From Sagittula sp. P11 (GTDB lineage Bacteria > Pseudomonadota > Alphaproteobacteria > Rhodobacterales > Rhodobacteraceae): a stretch of DNA of 64,000 bases. Within the stretch, counting starts at the first letter, position 1. Each line of letters opens with the position of its first letter. The DNA lies in the NCBI RefSeq assembly GCF_002814095.1, contig NZ_CP021914.1:124001-188000 (forward strand). Direction: 5' to 3'. The notes beneath the pieces are model-generated. The model was not told the DNA's origin. It searched no databases and saw nothing but the letters and a program-made list of their open reading frames with translations. This document shows, piece after piece, positions 1-8,267 of the stretch. Made by a program: the position numbers and the translations under genes.

Positions 1-1
1 C

Positions 2-628
2 ACGCTGGACCGCCGCCCGATCCTTGCCATGGCCTATCACGCCGGGACCCATCAGCTTGCCGCCGGGGACGGGCACGGCTTCATCATGATCGTCGACACC
101 GCCGGGTGGCAGATCACCCGCGATTTCCGCGCCACCCGCGAAGGGCCGGTCTGGGCGCTGGCCTTCTCTGACGACGGGGCGCGGATCTGGGCGGGCGGTC
201 TGGACGACGTGGCCTTCGGCTGGCCGGTGGAGGCGCTCGACGCCTTCGATCCGGGCATCAGTGGCGACCGCAGCTTCCTGCGCGATGCCGGGACCATGTC
301 GAACGGCGAACGGCAGTTCATGCGAAAATGCTCGATCTGTCACGCGCTGGAGCCTGGCCCGTCGCGCAAGGCCGGGCCGACGCTGCACGGCGTGTTCGGC
401 CGCCGGGCGGGCACGGTGCCGGGCTACACCTATTCCGATACGCTCGACGGCGCCGACATCGTCTGGACCGACGACACCATCGACGCCCTGTTTGACCAGG
501 GGCCGGATCACTATATTCCCGGCTCAAAGATGCCGATGCAGGTGATCGCGGGGGCGGACGACCGGGCCGACCTCATCGCCTTCCTGAAATCGGCCAACGA
601 CCAATCCGGCGAGGAGGCTGAGAAATGA
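2..628 (+). CDS. WD40-repeat / cytochrome c fusion protein, 5' partial
   Basis: The reading frame is open to the left edge, so only the C-terminal part of a larger protein is present. The first ~80 visible residues read as WD40-type beta-propeller blades (for example ALAFSDDGARIWAGGLDD). The last ~110 residues are a class I cytochrome c with the haem-binding motif CSICH and a Met in a KMPMQ context near the C-terminus as the likely sixth ligand. Propeller-cytochrome fusions of this kind are periplasmic electron carriers or sensors. The next gene starts inside its stop codon (ATGA), so they are co-transcribed. The substrate is unknown. Its position beside a response regulator and a methanol-oxidation island suggests a role in periplasmic C1 electron transfer, which is inference. 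Confidence 0.8.
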   Translation, partial: TLDRRPILAMAYHAGTHQLAAGDGHGFIMIVDTAGWQITRDFRATREGPVWALAFSDDGARIWAGGLDDVAFGWPVEALDAFDPGISGDRSFLRDAGTMSNGERQFMRKCSICHALEPGPSRKAGPTLHGVFGRRAGTVPGYTYSDTLDGADIVWTDDTIDALFDQGPDHYIPGSKMPMQVIAGADDRADLIAFLKSANDQSGEEAEK

Positions 629-753
629 AGGCAATGGTGATGGGCTTTGTCGCGGTGGCCGTGATCGGCGTGGCGGCGCACTACGGGCTGGAGGCGCTGG
701 ACGACACCACCGCCGCGCGCCAGACCACGGGCGAGAGCGTCCGGCTCGACTGA
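625..753 (+). CDS. 42-residue single-pass membrane protein
   Basis: A short frame starts at an ATG that overlaps the stop of the cytochrome gene (ATGA) and ends 1 base before the GTG of the response regulator, so it sits tightly inside an operon. The product begins MKAMVMGFVAVAVIGVAAHYG, which is one hydrophobic segment that could be a signal anchor, followed by a short polar tail. The translational coupling and the clean start are the only support for it being a gene. No family is recognised. It may be a small subunit or anchor for the cytochrome. Confidence 0.55.
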   Translation: MKAMVMGFVAVAVIGVAAHYGLEALDDTTAARQTTGESVRLD

Positions 754-754
754 C

Positions 755-2086
755 GTGGCAGAGGATTACGGCAACGACCTCGCGGGGGCGTCGATCCTGG
801 TGATCGACGACGAACCCGGCATGCGCAACTTCCTCTACAAGACGCTGCAGCCCCGGGTGAAACGGATCGACCTCGCCGCCTCGCCGGACGAGGCGACCGC
901 CAAGCTGGACGAGAACCACTTCGACCTCGTGATCCTCGACAACGTGATGCCGCGCAAGACCGGGCTGGAATGGGTGACCGAACAGAAGCGGCTCGGCTTC
1001 ATGGCCGAAACCATCCTGATCACCGCCTATGCCGATCTCGAAACCGCCATCGCCGCGCTGCGCGCCGGCGTCTCGGACTTCGTGCTGAAACCCTTCCGCG
1101 CCAACCAGATCCTCGGCGCTGTGGCCCGCACGCTCGACCGCAAGTACCTGCGGCGCGACAACACCCTCCTGCGCCACGAGTTGAACAGCGACCCCAACGG
1201 CGTGAAGATGCTCGGCACCTCCGACACGCTCGGAGAGGTGCGGGCCATGCTGAAGAAGCTCGCGCCCCTGCCGACGCCGGTGCTGTTCACCGGCGCCAGC
1301 GGCACAGGCAAGGAGCTGGCCGCGCGCCAGCTGCATGCGCTCTCCGACCGCGCCGACCGGCCCTTCGTCGCCGTCAACTGCGCCGCCGTGACCCCCGACC
1401 GCATCGCCGAGGAGCTCTTCGGCGACAACGGCGGTGGCGACGGGGCGCTCAAACCGGGCCTTTTCCTGCTGGCCGACGGCGGCACGCTGTTCCTCGACGA
1501 GGTGGCGCAGATGCCGATCCAGGTGCAGGCGGCGCTCCTGCGCGTGCTCGAGGACCAGCGCGTCCGCCCCATCGGCGCCGAGCGGGAGTTTCCCCTCAAC
1601 CTGCGCCTGCTCTTCGCCACCAACGCCGATCTCGACGCGGCGGTGGCGCAGGGCCGTTTCCGCGCCGACCTCTACCACCGCATGAACGTGGTGCGCATCC
1701 ACATGCCGCCGCTGAAGGAGCGGAGCGAGGACATCACCGAACTCGCCGCCTACTTCATGGAACACTTCGCCTGCGTCCTCGGCCTGTCCGGGCTCGAGCT
1801 CTCCGCCGAGACCCTGCTGAAGATGCGCCGCTACGACTGGCCGGGCAACGTGCGCGAGCTGAAGAACATGATCGAACGCTCGGTGATCCTCGGGCAGTTC
1901 CCGCAGGAATTTTCCGGCGATGCCAAGGTGACCGGGGCCCGCGCCACCCTGAACCTCGAACAGGTCATGCAGCGCCACATCCTGCACGTGCTCGACCTCT
2001 GCGACGGCAACCGGGCAGAGGCCGCCCGCCGCCTAGGCGTCTCGCGCAAGACCATCGACCGCCGCGTCGCCGCCTGGGAAGGCTAG
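755..2086 (+). CDS. NtrC-family response regulator lacking the GAFTGA loop
   Basis: The start is GTG, 1 base after the preceding stop. The protein has 443 residues in three parts: a receiver domain (DDE near 18-20, phospho-acceptor Asp near 62 in VILDNVMP, Lys in VLKPF), an AAA+ sigma-54-interaction domain (Walker A GASGTGKE near 180, Walker B GGTLFLDE) and a Fis-type helix-turn-helix at the C-terminus (EAARRLGVSRKTIDRR). Where active sigma-54 activators carry GAFTGA after ELFG, this protein has ELFGDNGGGDGALKPG, so the loop that contacts sigma-54 is missing. Known GAFTGA-less members such as Rhodobacter capsulatus NtrC act with the housekeeping sigma factor. No cognate kinase gene is adjacent. 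The target is unknown, but the location suggests control of C1 or respiratory genes. Confidence 0.88.
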   Translation: MAEDYGNDLAGASILVIDDEPGMRNFLYKTLQPRVKRIDLAASPDEATAKLDENHFDLVILDNVMPRKTGLEWVTEQKRLGFMAETILITAYADLETAIAALRAGVSDFVLKPFRANQILGAVARTLDRKYLRRDNTLLRHELNSDPNGVKMLGTSDTLGEVRAMLKKLAPLPTPVLFTGASGTGKELAARQLHALSDRADRPFVAVNCAAVTPDRIAEELFGDNGGGDGALKPGLFLLADGGTLFLDEVAQMPIQVQAALLRVLEDQRVRPIGAEREFPLNLRLLFATNADLDAAVAQGRFRADLYHRMNVVRIHMPPLKERSEDITELAAYFMEHFACVLGLSGLELSAETLLKMRRYDWPGNVRELKNMIERSVILGQFPQEFSGDAKVTGARATLNLEQVMQRHILHVLDLCDGNRAEAARRLGVSRKTIDRRVAAWEG

Positions 2087-2146
2087 GGGCTACCCGCACC
2101 GCCAAAGGCGCGCAATAGCCCCCAGCGCCTGCACGGCACTCAGGCT

Positions 2147-2222
2147 TCTTTGCTTCTCAAATACTCTCGGGGGGTCCGGGGGGCGACGCCCCCCGGCGGG
2201 TCGGGGCGCGCGGCAGCGCCCC
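2147..2222. terminator. GC-rich double hairpin between convergent genes
   Basis: Two stem-loops lie between the convergent response regulator and tup regulator genes. The first has 8 perfect pairs, CCGGGGGG (2176-2183) with CCCCCCGG (2189-2196), and a 5-base loop. The second pairs GGGGCGC (2203-2209) with GCGCCCC (2216-2222). The lead-in CTTTGCTTCTCAAATACTC before the first stem resembles an intergenic repeat that I recall as frequent in roseobacter genomes. It probably terminates both genes. Confidence 0.6.
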
Positions 2223-2230
2223 GAAAACGC

Positions 2231-3100
2231 TCAGGCGTTCCAGCGCACCGTGCCCAGCCCCGTCAGGTCGTAACCGCCCATCTTCTCCGCCCGGGCCAGC
2301 GTGGCCTCCGACTGGCAGAAGACCATCAGCCGCTGCATCGGCGTGTCGAACCAGGCGCGCCGGTTCACCAGCAGGTCGAAACGTTCCTCCACCAGCGGCA
2401 CGAAAGGCAGGCCGAAATCCCGTGCGACCGTTTCCAGCCCCAGCGTCGCGTCGGCGTCGCCCCGGGCGAGGGTCTGAACGGCCTCGGTCTCTGTCCGCGC
2501 GACCTCAGTCAGGTCCAGTGCATCCACATCCAGCCCGTCCTTCGCCGCAAGCTGCCGGAACAGCACGTCGCTGCCCGATCCGCCCTGCCGCGGCACCACG
2601 CGCCGTCCGGCCAGGTCGGCGATACCGCTGACACCTTCCAGTTCCCGCCTCAGCACCAGCCCGCGGGCGCGGGTGGCAAAGCGCACCAGCACCGCGTTCT
2701 GGTTGGCCGAGCTGCGTGCCACGCTGGGAATGTTCCACTCCCGTCCCTCAGCGTCGTGAAGGTGCAGGCCCGCCGCCACGCCCTCGCGCCGGTTGAACCG
2801 CGCAAGCCCGTCCGCCGACCCGTCGAAGTAGCTGGCCAGCCCGCAGCGGCTTTCGCGGATTGCCCAGTCCAGCAGGGGATCGTGGCTGCCCAGCACCACC
2901 GGCGGCCTTGGCGTCTTCACAACGTGGCCCGAGGAATGCGCCTCCAGCCAGTCGCGCACCGCGACGGAGGGAAACAGCAGCTTGCCGGTGGCGCGCGTGC
3001 AGGGGACCTCGCCCGACGCGGCGAGGTCGTAGACCTTGCGCTCCTTGATCCGCAACAGGTCCGCCAGTTCGGGGACCGTCAGGAATTCCGGTTCATGCAT
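2231..3100 (-). CDS. Helix-turn-helix / periplasmic-binding-like domain regulator next to tungstate transporter
   Basis: The 289-residue protein starts with an excisionase/MerR-type helix-turn-helix (LTVPELADLLRIKERKVYDL, residues about 6-60). This is followed by a ~200-residue domain that resembles a periplasmic ligand-binding fold (PBP-like type) but has no signal peptide, so it should be a cytosolic ligand-responsive regulator. It is the last gene of the tupB-tupC-tupA operon, 38 bases after tupA. By position it probably senses tungstate or molybdate, or a pterin cofactor product, and controls the importer. The ligand is inferred. Regulators of this two-domain type are known beside molybdate/tungstate ABC systems. 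Confidence 0.75.
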   Translation of the reverse strand: MHEPEFLTVPELADLLRIKERKVYDLAASGEVPCTRATGKLLFPSVAVRDWLEAHSSGHVVKTPRPPVVLGSHDPLLDWAIRESRCGLASYFDGSADGLARFNRREGVAAGLHLHDAEGREWNIPSVARSSANQNAVLVRFATRARGLVLRRELEGVSGIADLAGRRVVPRQGGSGSDVLFRQLAAKDGLDVDALDLTEVARTETEAVQTLARGDADATLGLETVARDFGLPFVPLVEERFDLLVNRRAWFDTPMQRLMVFCQSEATLARAEKMGGYDLTGLGTVRWNA

Positions 3101-3138
3101 CGCTCTGCCCCATGGCGGGGCAGACCGTGCCCCGGTTC

Positions 3139-3960
3139 TCAGCTACCCTGTTTGGGCGCATTGGGGAAGAACAGCTGCTGCCCGTCCACCGTGTAACCCG
3201 CGATGGCCTTCTGCCCTTCGTCGGAGATCAGCCAGGCCGAGAACGCCTTTGCCGCCTCGATCTTCACCGCCGGGCACTTCTCCGGGTTCACCGGGATGAC
3301 GCCGTACTGGTTGAAGAGGTCATCGTCGCCTTCCACCGCGATCTGGTAGTCCTGCTTGTTGGCAAAGCTGATCCAGGTCGCGCGGTCGGTCATCACGTAG
3401 GCACCCATGCCGATGCCCGCGTTCAGGGTCGCGCCCATGCCCGATCCGGTCTCGCGATACCAGTCGCCGGAGCCCGTCGCCGGATCGACGCCCGCGGCCT
3501 GCCAAAGCGCCTTTTCCTTCTTGTGGGTGCCGGAATCGTCCCCGCGGGATGCAAAGACCGCACCCTTCCCGGCAATCGTCTTCAGGGCCGCCTCGACGTC
3601 CGAGGTGCCCGCCACGCCTGCCGGATCGTCGGCCGGCCCCACGATGACGAAGTCGTTGTACATAAGGTCGGTGCGCGAGGTACCGCCGCCCTCGGCCACG
3701 AACTTCTCCTCGGCGGGCTTGGCGTGCACCAGCAGCACGTCGCCGTCGCAGTTGGCCGCGTTCTTGATCGCCTGCCCGGTGCCGACCGCCACCACGTTCA
3801 CCGTGATGCCCGTCTTGTCGGAGAAGATCGGCAGCAGGTAGTCGTAGAGGCCGGAATTGGCGGTCGAGGTGGTCGACTGCACGATGATGGACTCCTGTGC
3901 CGATGCGGCAAGCGGGGCCAGCGCCAGCAGCGCGGCCAGCGTGAATTTAACGGGTTTCAT
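3139..3960 (-). CDS. tupA: Tungstate ABC transporter, substrate-binding protein
   Basis: The 273-residue periplasmic protein has a Sec signal peptide (about residues 1-21, ending ASA). The mature start reads SIIVQSTTSTANSGLYDYLL, and the TTST.NSGL signature is typical of TupA/WtpA-like tungstate-binding proteins. It continues with DVLLVHAKPAEEKFV and a GDDSGTHKKE segment, both characteristic of the family. It would deliver tungstate to the TupB permease. It lies 27 bases downstream of tupC. In this setting tungstate would serve a W-containing formate dehydrogenase that finishes formaldehyde oxidation (inference, since no fdh gene is in the window). Confidence 0.92.
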   Translation of the reverse strand: MKPVKFTLAALLALAPLAASAQESIIVQSTTSTANSGLYDYLLPIFSDKTGITVNVVAVGTGQAIKNAANCDGDVLLVHAKPAEEKFVAEGGGTSRTDLMYNDFVIVGPADDPAGVAGTSDVEAALKTIAGKGAVFASRGDDSGTHKKEKALWQAAGVDPATGSGDWYRETGSGMGATLNAGIGMGAYVMTDRATWISFANKQDYQIAVEGDDDLFNQYGVIPVNPEKCPAVKIEAAKAFSAWLISDEGQKAIAGYTVDGQQLFFPNAPKQGS

Positions 3961-3987
3961 GAAGTCTCCCTATGTCATGAAGTCAGT

Positions 3988-4731
3988 TCAGACGACGATC
4001 CTGTGGTGCAGGAAGTCACGCGCCGCGGCGCTGTCCTGGGTGGAAAAGAAACGGTGGGCAGGGGCCTGCTCGGCGATCCGGCCGCGATGGAGGAAGACGA
4101 CCTCGTCGGCGAGCCGCCGCGCCTGCCCGATGTCGTGGGTGACGAGGATCACCTTCACGCCGCGGTCGTGGGCGTTCTGGATGATGCGCTCGATGGCCAG
4201 CACCGAACCGGGGTCGAGGCTGGCGGTCGGTTCGTCCAGCAACAGCACCTGCGGGTCGAGCGCGAGCGCCCGGGCCAGCGACAGGCGCTGCGCCTCTCCG
4301 CCGGATAGGGCCCGTGCGGGCTGGCGCGCCTTGTTCAGAAGGCCCACGTGGTTCAGCAGGGTGTCACGCTCCGACCGGGCGCGCCCGCGCGCCTTCAGCA
4401 CGAAGTCGATGTTGGCGGCGACCGACCGGCGCAGAAGAACAGGTTTCTGGAAAACCAGCGCCTGCTGGCGGGTGGCCTGCTGGGCGGGGCGGCCATTCCA
4501 TGTGACGCGGCCCTGATCGGGGCGGGTCAGCCCGTGCATCACCTTCAGAAGCTGGCTTTTCCCGGCACCGTTCGGACCGAGCATCACGGTCAGGCCGCGC
4601 CCCTCCAGCGTCAGGTCAAGCCAGTCGAGCACGGGTTTGCCACCGAGCCGCAGGGTCAGGTTCTCGATCCTTAGGCAGGGGGCCTCCGCATCGCAGGCGG
4701 TCTTCAGGTCCTGTTCGGTCAGATCACGCAT
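3988..4731 (-). CDS. tupC: Tungstate ABC transporter, ATP-binding protein
   Basis: The chosen start is the ATG at 4731 (MRDLTEQDL), which overlaps the end of tupB by 8 bases; the frame stays open further upstream but that would overlap tupB more. The product of 247 residues has Walker A GPNGAGKS, signature ALSGGEAQRLSLARAL, Walker B VLLLDEPTAS and a switch His in LVTHD. It powers tungstate import together with TupB. The gene lies between tupB and tupA, an order different from the common tupA-tupB-tupC. Confidence 0.9.
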   Translation of the reverse strand: MRDLTEQDLKTACDAEAPCLRIENLTLRLGGKPVLDWLDLTLEGRGLTVMLGPNGAGKSQLLKVMHGLTRPDQGRVTWNGRPAQQATRQQALVFQKPVLLRRSVAANIDFVLKARGRARSERDTLLNHVGLLNKARQPARALSGGEAQRLSLARALALDPQVLLLDEPTASLDPGSVLAIERIIQNAHDRGVKVILVTHDIGQARRLADEVVFLHRGRIAEQAPAHRFFSTQDSAAARDFLHHRIVV

Positions 4732-5434
4732 GGGCCTGCTGCCTTTCCGACGACAGGCGCAGGGCCTGCACCAGCGCGTTGACGCCAAGCGCAATGACCA
4801 TCAGCACGATGCCGAGGGCCAGCGCCAGCGCCAGTTCGCCCTTCGAGGTTTCCAGCGCGATGGCCGTGGTCATGACCCGCGTGAGGTGGTCGATGTTGCC
4901 GCCGACGATCATCACCGCGCCGACCTCTGCCACCGCGCGGCCGAAGCCCGCCAGCGCAACCGTGGTTAGGGCGATCCGCGCGTCCCAAAGGAGCGCCTGC
5001 ACCACCTGCACACGCGTCAGGCAGAGAGACCGGAACTGGTCGCGGTATTCGTCGTGGAGGTCTTCGAGCACCTGCCGCGACAGCGCGGCGACGATGGGGG
5101 TGATCAGGATGGTCTGCGCCACGATCATCGCCGTGGGGGTGTAGAGCAGGCCAAGGAAGCCGAGCGGCCCGGCGCGCGACAGGCTGAGGTAGACCAGAAG
5201 GCCCACGACCACCGGCGGCAGGCCCATGAGCGCGTTCAGCACGATCAGCACTGCGCCGCGCCCCGGAAAGCGCGCGATGGCAAGGACCGCGCCCAGCGTC
5301 AGTCCGAAAACGCAGGCCAGCACGGTCGCCGTCAGGCTGACACGCAGCGAGAGCGAGACGATCTCGATCAGGTCCGCGGACGGATGCAGCACCAGCCCGA
5401 AAGCCAGCGAGAATGCTTCGCCGAAGTCCTGCAT
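4724..5434 (-). CDS. tupB: Tungstate ABC transporter, permease
   Basis: The 236-residue inner-membrane protein has about five to six hydrophobic helices and the BPD_transp_1 EAA-like loop (EYRDQFRSLCLTRVQVVQALLWDAR). The motifs MGLPPVVVGLLVYL and GRAVAEVGAVMIVGGNI are typical of TupB/ModB-type permeases. It is the first gene of the operon. The 180-base region upstream (5435-5616) must hold the promoter, although no clear -35/-10 pair stands out there. Confidence 0.9.
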   Translation of the reverse strand: MQDFGEAFSLAFGLVLHPSADLIEIVSLSLRVSLTATVLACVFGLTLGAVLAIARFPGRGAVLIVLNALMGLPPVVVGLLVYLSLSRAGPLGFLGLLYTPTAMIVAQTILITPIVAALSRQVLEDLHDEYRDQFRSLCLTRVQVVQALLWDARIALTTVALAGFGRAVAEVGAVMIVGGNIDHLTRVMTTAIALETSKGELALALALGIVLMVIALGVNALVQALRLSSERQQAHA

Positions 5435-5616
5435 GAATTCCGTACGCCTCCCGTCGTCCTGAGTGCCATTTTAGGTCTCAGGCGGCGAATACGGCAAGGG
5501 TAACGATGGCCCGGCGCATGCAGGCGACGGGTCAGAGTGTCGGACAGATTGGCAGCGGGTGTCAGCCTGTCCGGAAATTTTGCAGGATTATGCGGAGTGG
5601 CGGAAGGCCGCGGCGA

Positions 5617-5829
5617 TCAGGCGTCTCGCTCGGAATGGTCGACTGTCCGGCACTTCCAGCTCTGGATCCGCTCGTTCGGGTGTTCGTTCACCCAGCGCGC
5701 CAGTTGCGGCTGTGCGCCCATCATGCAGGCCATGGGGGTGACATCGGTGAAGACAAGGCTACGCTCTCGGCAGGTGTCCATGTCGCCGGGGGCTGTCGCC
5801 ATGCAGGTTACGAAAAGCAGCTCGATCAT
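5617..5829 (-). CDS. Small cysteine-containing conserved protein of unknown function
   Basis: The product of 70 residues begins MIELLFVTCMATAPGDMDTC and contains four Cys residues (C9, C20, C35 and C60) plus a QPQLARWVNEHP segment. The look of a short secreted or membrane-associated protein with paired Cys matches small hypothetical proteins common in Rhodobacteraceae. It is transcribed away from the histidine kinase gene, and the region 5830-5993 would carry divergent promoters. An inverted repeat (5541-5547 with 5567-5573) lies downstream of its stop and could form a weak terminator. No function can be assigned. Confidence 0.6.
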   Translation of the reverse strand: MIELLFVTCMATAPGDMDTCRERSLVFTDVTPMACMMGAQPQLARWVNEHPNERIQSWKCRTVDHSERDA

Positions 5830-5993
5830 CGGGGGCCTCTATCAATACATCCTTTAGTCGTAGTTTCACTATGCGCGCGGTAAGGGAAAACTCCGTTAAC
5901 CGGGCGGGCGGTGGCTCGAATTGTCCGGAGAACAGCGTAAGGAATGCTCAGTCCCGCCATGCTTGCCCACCATTTCATCACGAAACTGGGGCG

Positions 5994-7565
5994 ATGACCC
6001 GTCTTGGCCAGCCCTGGTCGCTGCGCGCGCGGTTGACCGCCGGTGCCGTGGCGCTGAGCGCGGTCACCCTTTTGACGGCCCTGACCCTGTTCTGGGGCAT
6101 GGAGCGGGTGGGCGACCGGATGCAGGCAGCGTTGAACGCCGAGGCCCGGATGACGCGTTACGGCACGCTGTCCTCGCAGGTGTCCACCTTCCTCGTGATC
6201 GCCACGGAGGCGGTGCAGCGCGGCCTGCCCCGAGAGGAACGGATGCAGCGGCTGGAGCCGGTGGCCGAGAACATCGGCGCGACCTTCCTGCTGATCCGCA
6301 GCGACCTTGAGCGCGCGGTCGAGGAGGCGGAGGCCTCCGGCATCGACCGGCAGTCGCGCCATGCCACGCAGTCGATTACGCTGGCACGTATGGAGGCGCA
6401 GCTTGGCTCCACGCTGACCGGGCTGGGCCGCGTCGATCAGGACGTGCCGGTTCTGCGCGCCCACATCGACGCCTTCGCCAGCACCTTCGACCCGCTTCTG
6501 AACGAGGCTCTCAACGGGGAGGCGATGTTTCGCCGCGAAACCCTGAAGGGGATCGAGACGCTCCGCCAGCGGATGATCTGGGCGGCCGCTGCGATGGTGG
6601 TTCTGTCTCTCCTGATGGTGGCGGGGTTCACGCTGGGGCTGGTCCGGCCACAGTTCCGCCGGCTGGAGCAACTCCGGGGCGCCGCCCGGCGGATCGGGGC
6701 GGAGGACTTCGACGTGGCCCTGCCGGAAACCCGCGGCGACGAGATCGGCGCGCTCTTCTCGGAGACCAACCGCATGGCTGCCGCGCTGGCCTCTCGGCAG
6801 GCCCATGTGCAGGCGGAATGGGACCGGCTGGAGGAGGAGATCGCCCAGCGGACGGCCGAGCTCCGCGCCGCCAACGCCCAGCTCGAAGCCGTCGATGCCC
6901 GCCGCCGCCGGTTCTTTGCCGATGTCAGTCACGAGTTGCGCACGCCCCTGACCGTCATCCTGATGGAGGCGCAGATCGGCAGGCAGACCCTTGCGGACGG
7001 GGCGGAAATCTTCGGGACGATCGAGAGCCGGGCAGCGCGGCTGAACCGGCGCATCGACGACCTGCTGCGGGTGGCGCGGTCGGACAGCGGCGAATTGGCG
7101 CTGGACCCGGGAAAGGTGGATTTTCCGGAAACGGTGCGCGCGGTGGTCGAAGAGGTGGAAGCGGAGTGCCGAAGCGCCGGGGTCCATCTGGATACGCAGG
7201 CCGGGGAGGGCACCGTGCTGGCTGACCCGAATTGGCTGCGGCAGGTGCTGGCCGGACTGGTGCGCAACGCCATCCGCCACGCCCGTGACGGGGGCAGGGT
7301 GCGGATCGTGGTACAGGGCGGCGTGGCGGCGGTGATCGACAACGGTCCCGGCATCCCGGCAGAGGCGCAGACGCGGATCTTCGAACGCTTCGGCCAGGGA
7401 CGCAAGGATTCCGCCGGGTTCGGGCTTGGCCTCGCGCTGGCGAAGTGGGTGATCGAGGCGCAGGGCGGTGAGATCTCCGTCACCAGCCCGGTGCCCGAGG
7501 CAGAGCGGCTTGGCGACGGACCGGGGACGAAAGTTTCGGTTCGCTTGCCGGTGGCGGAAGGATAG
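5994..7565 (+). CDS. Sensor histidine kinase
   Basis: The start is placed at the ATG at 5994 (MTRLGQPWSLRARL) after a GGGG ribosome site; the frame is open further upstream but without a convincing protein. The 523-residue kinase has TM1 (about 14-36), a ~155-residue periplasmic sensor region, TM2 (about 190-215), a HAMP linker, a short coiled coil, the HisKA box FFADVSHELRTPLTV with the phospho-His near 313, and a HATPase domain (N box LVRNAIRHA, G1 DNGPGIP, F box FERFGQG, G2 GFGLGLALAK). It forms an operon with the OmpR-type regulator 9 bases downstream. The signal is unknown. Close linkage to C1 genes suggests a periplasmic redox or C1 cue. Confidence 0.9.
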   Translation: MTRLGQPWSLRARLTAGAVALSAVTLLTALTLFWGMERVGDRMQAALNAEARMTRYGTLSSQVSTFLVIATEAVQRGLPREERMQRLEPVAENIGATFLLIRSDLERAVEEAEASGIDRQSRHATQSITLARMEAQLGSTLTGLGRVDQDVPVLRAHIDAFASTFDPLLNEALNGEAMFRRETLKGIETLRQRMIWAAAAMVVLSLLMVAGFTLGLVRPQFRRLEQLRGAARRIGAEDFDVALPETRGDEIGALFSETNRMAAALASRQAHVQAEWDRLEEEIAQRTAELRAANAQLEAVDARRRRFFADVSHELRTPLTVILMEAQIGRQTLADGAEIFGTIESRAARLNRRIDDLLRVARSDSGELALDPGKVDFPETVRAVVEEVEAECRSAGVHLDTQAGEGTVLADPNWLRQVLAGLVRNAIRHARDGGRVRIVVQGGVAAVIDNGPGIPAEAQTRIFERFGQGRKDSAGFGLGLALAKWVIEAQGGEISVTSPVPEAERLGDGPGTKVSVRLPVAEG

Positions 7566-7574
7566 GGTGCGGCG

Positions 7575-8267
7575 ATGACCTTGCGGCTGCTCATCGTGGA
7601 CGACGACCCCGGCATCGCCTCTGCCCTTGCGCGGGGGATGGCGATCCATGGCTATGAGGCACAGACCGAACTGCGGGCCGATACGGCGCTGGCGCAATTG
7701 CTGGGCGGCGGGTTCGCTGCCGCCATCGTCGACGTGATGCTGGGCGAGGACAGCGGCATCGACCTTGTCCGGGAAGCGCGCGCCGCAGGGGTGGACGTGC
7801 CCGTCCTGATGCTGTCCGCGCTGTCGGAGGTCGAACAGCGCGCCGCAGGGCTGGAGGCCGGGGCGGACGATTATGTGGTGAAGCCGTTCTCGCTGGACGA
7901 ACTGGTCGCGCGCCTGAGGGTGCAGGAAAAACGCGCGGAGGCACGCCGTCCTCAACCCGCCATCTTCCGTAAATCCATCCGCTTGCTCTGCCTCGGCGAC
8001 GCCGAGGCCACACTGACGGAACGCGAGGCCGACCTGCTGATGCTGCTTGTCCGGCAGGGCGGAGAGCCTTTGGCGCGGGGTGCCATCTTTGACGCGCTGT
8101 GGGCGTCCGACAGCGGGGCGGACGGGCCGGGAAACGAGAACGTCGTCGATGTCTACATCGGCTATGTCCGCAAGAAGCTGGCCGCGCAGGATTTCGGGTT
8201 CGGCATCCGCACGGTGCGGAACAAGGGGTTCTGCATCGAGGGCACAGCGCCGCAGATCCTCTCATAA
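7575..8267 (+). CDS. OmpR-family response regulator
   Basis: The 230-residue protein pairs with the upstream kinase. The receiver domain has acidic residues in IVDDDPG, a phospho-acceptor Asp in AIVDVML (near residue 54), a conserved Ser in LMLSALS and Lys in VVKPFS. The C-terminal half is a winged-helix DNA-binding domain (LTEREADLLMLLV ... VVDVYIGYVRKKL ... IRTVRNKGFCI). It begins with ATG at 7575, 9 bases after the kinase stop. Targets are not visible from the sequence. Confidence 0.9.
   Translation: MTLRLLIVDDDPGIASALARGMAIHGYEAQTELRADTALAQLLGGGFAAAIVDVMLGEDSGIDLVREARAAGVDVPVLMLSALSEVEQRAAGLEAGADDYVVKPFSLDELVARLRVQEKRAEARRPQPAIFRKSIRLLCLGDAEATLTEREADLLMLLVRQGGEPLARGAIFDALWASDSGADGPGNENVVDVYIGYVRKKLAAQDFGFGIRTVRNKGFCIEGTAPQILS

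Noticed and set aside
5826-7955. Minus-strand frame of 709 codons opposite the histidine kinase and regulator
   Set aside because: It is antisense to two genes with full domain sets; the translation is rich in Arg/His/Gln with no motif, typical of a high-GC shadow frame.
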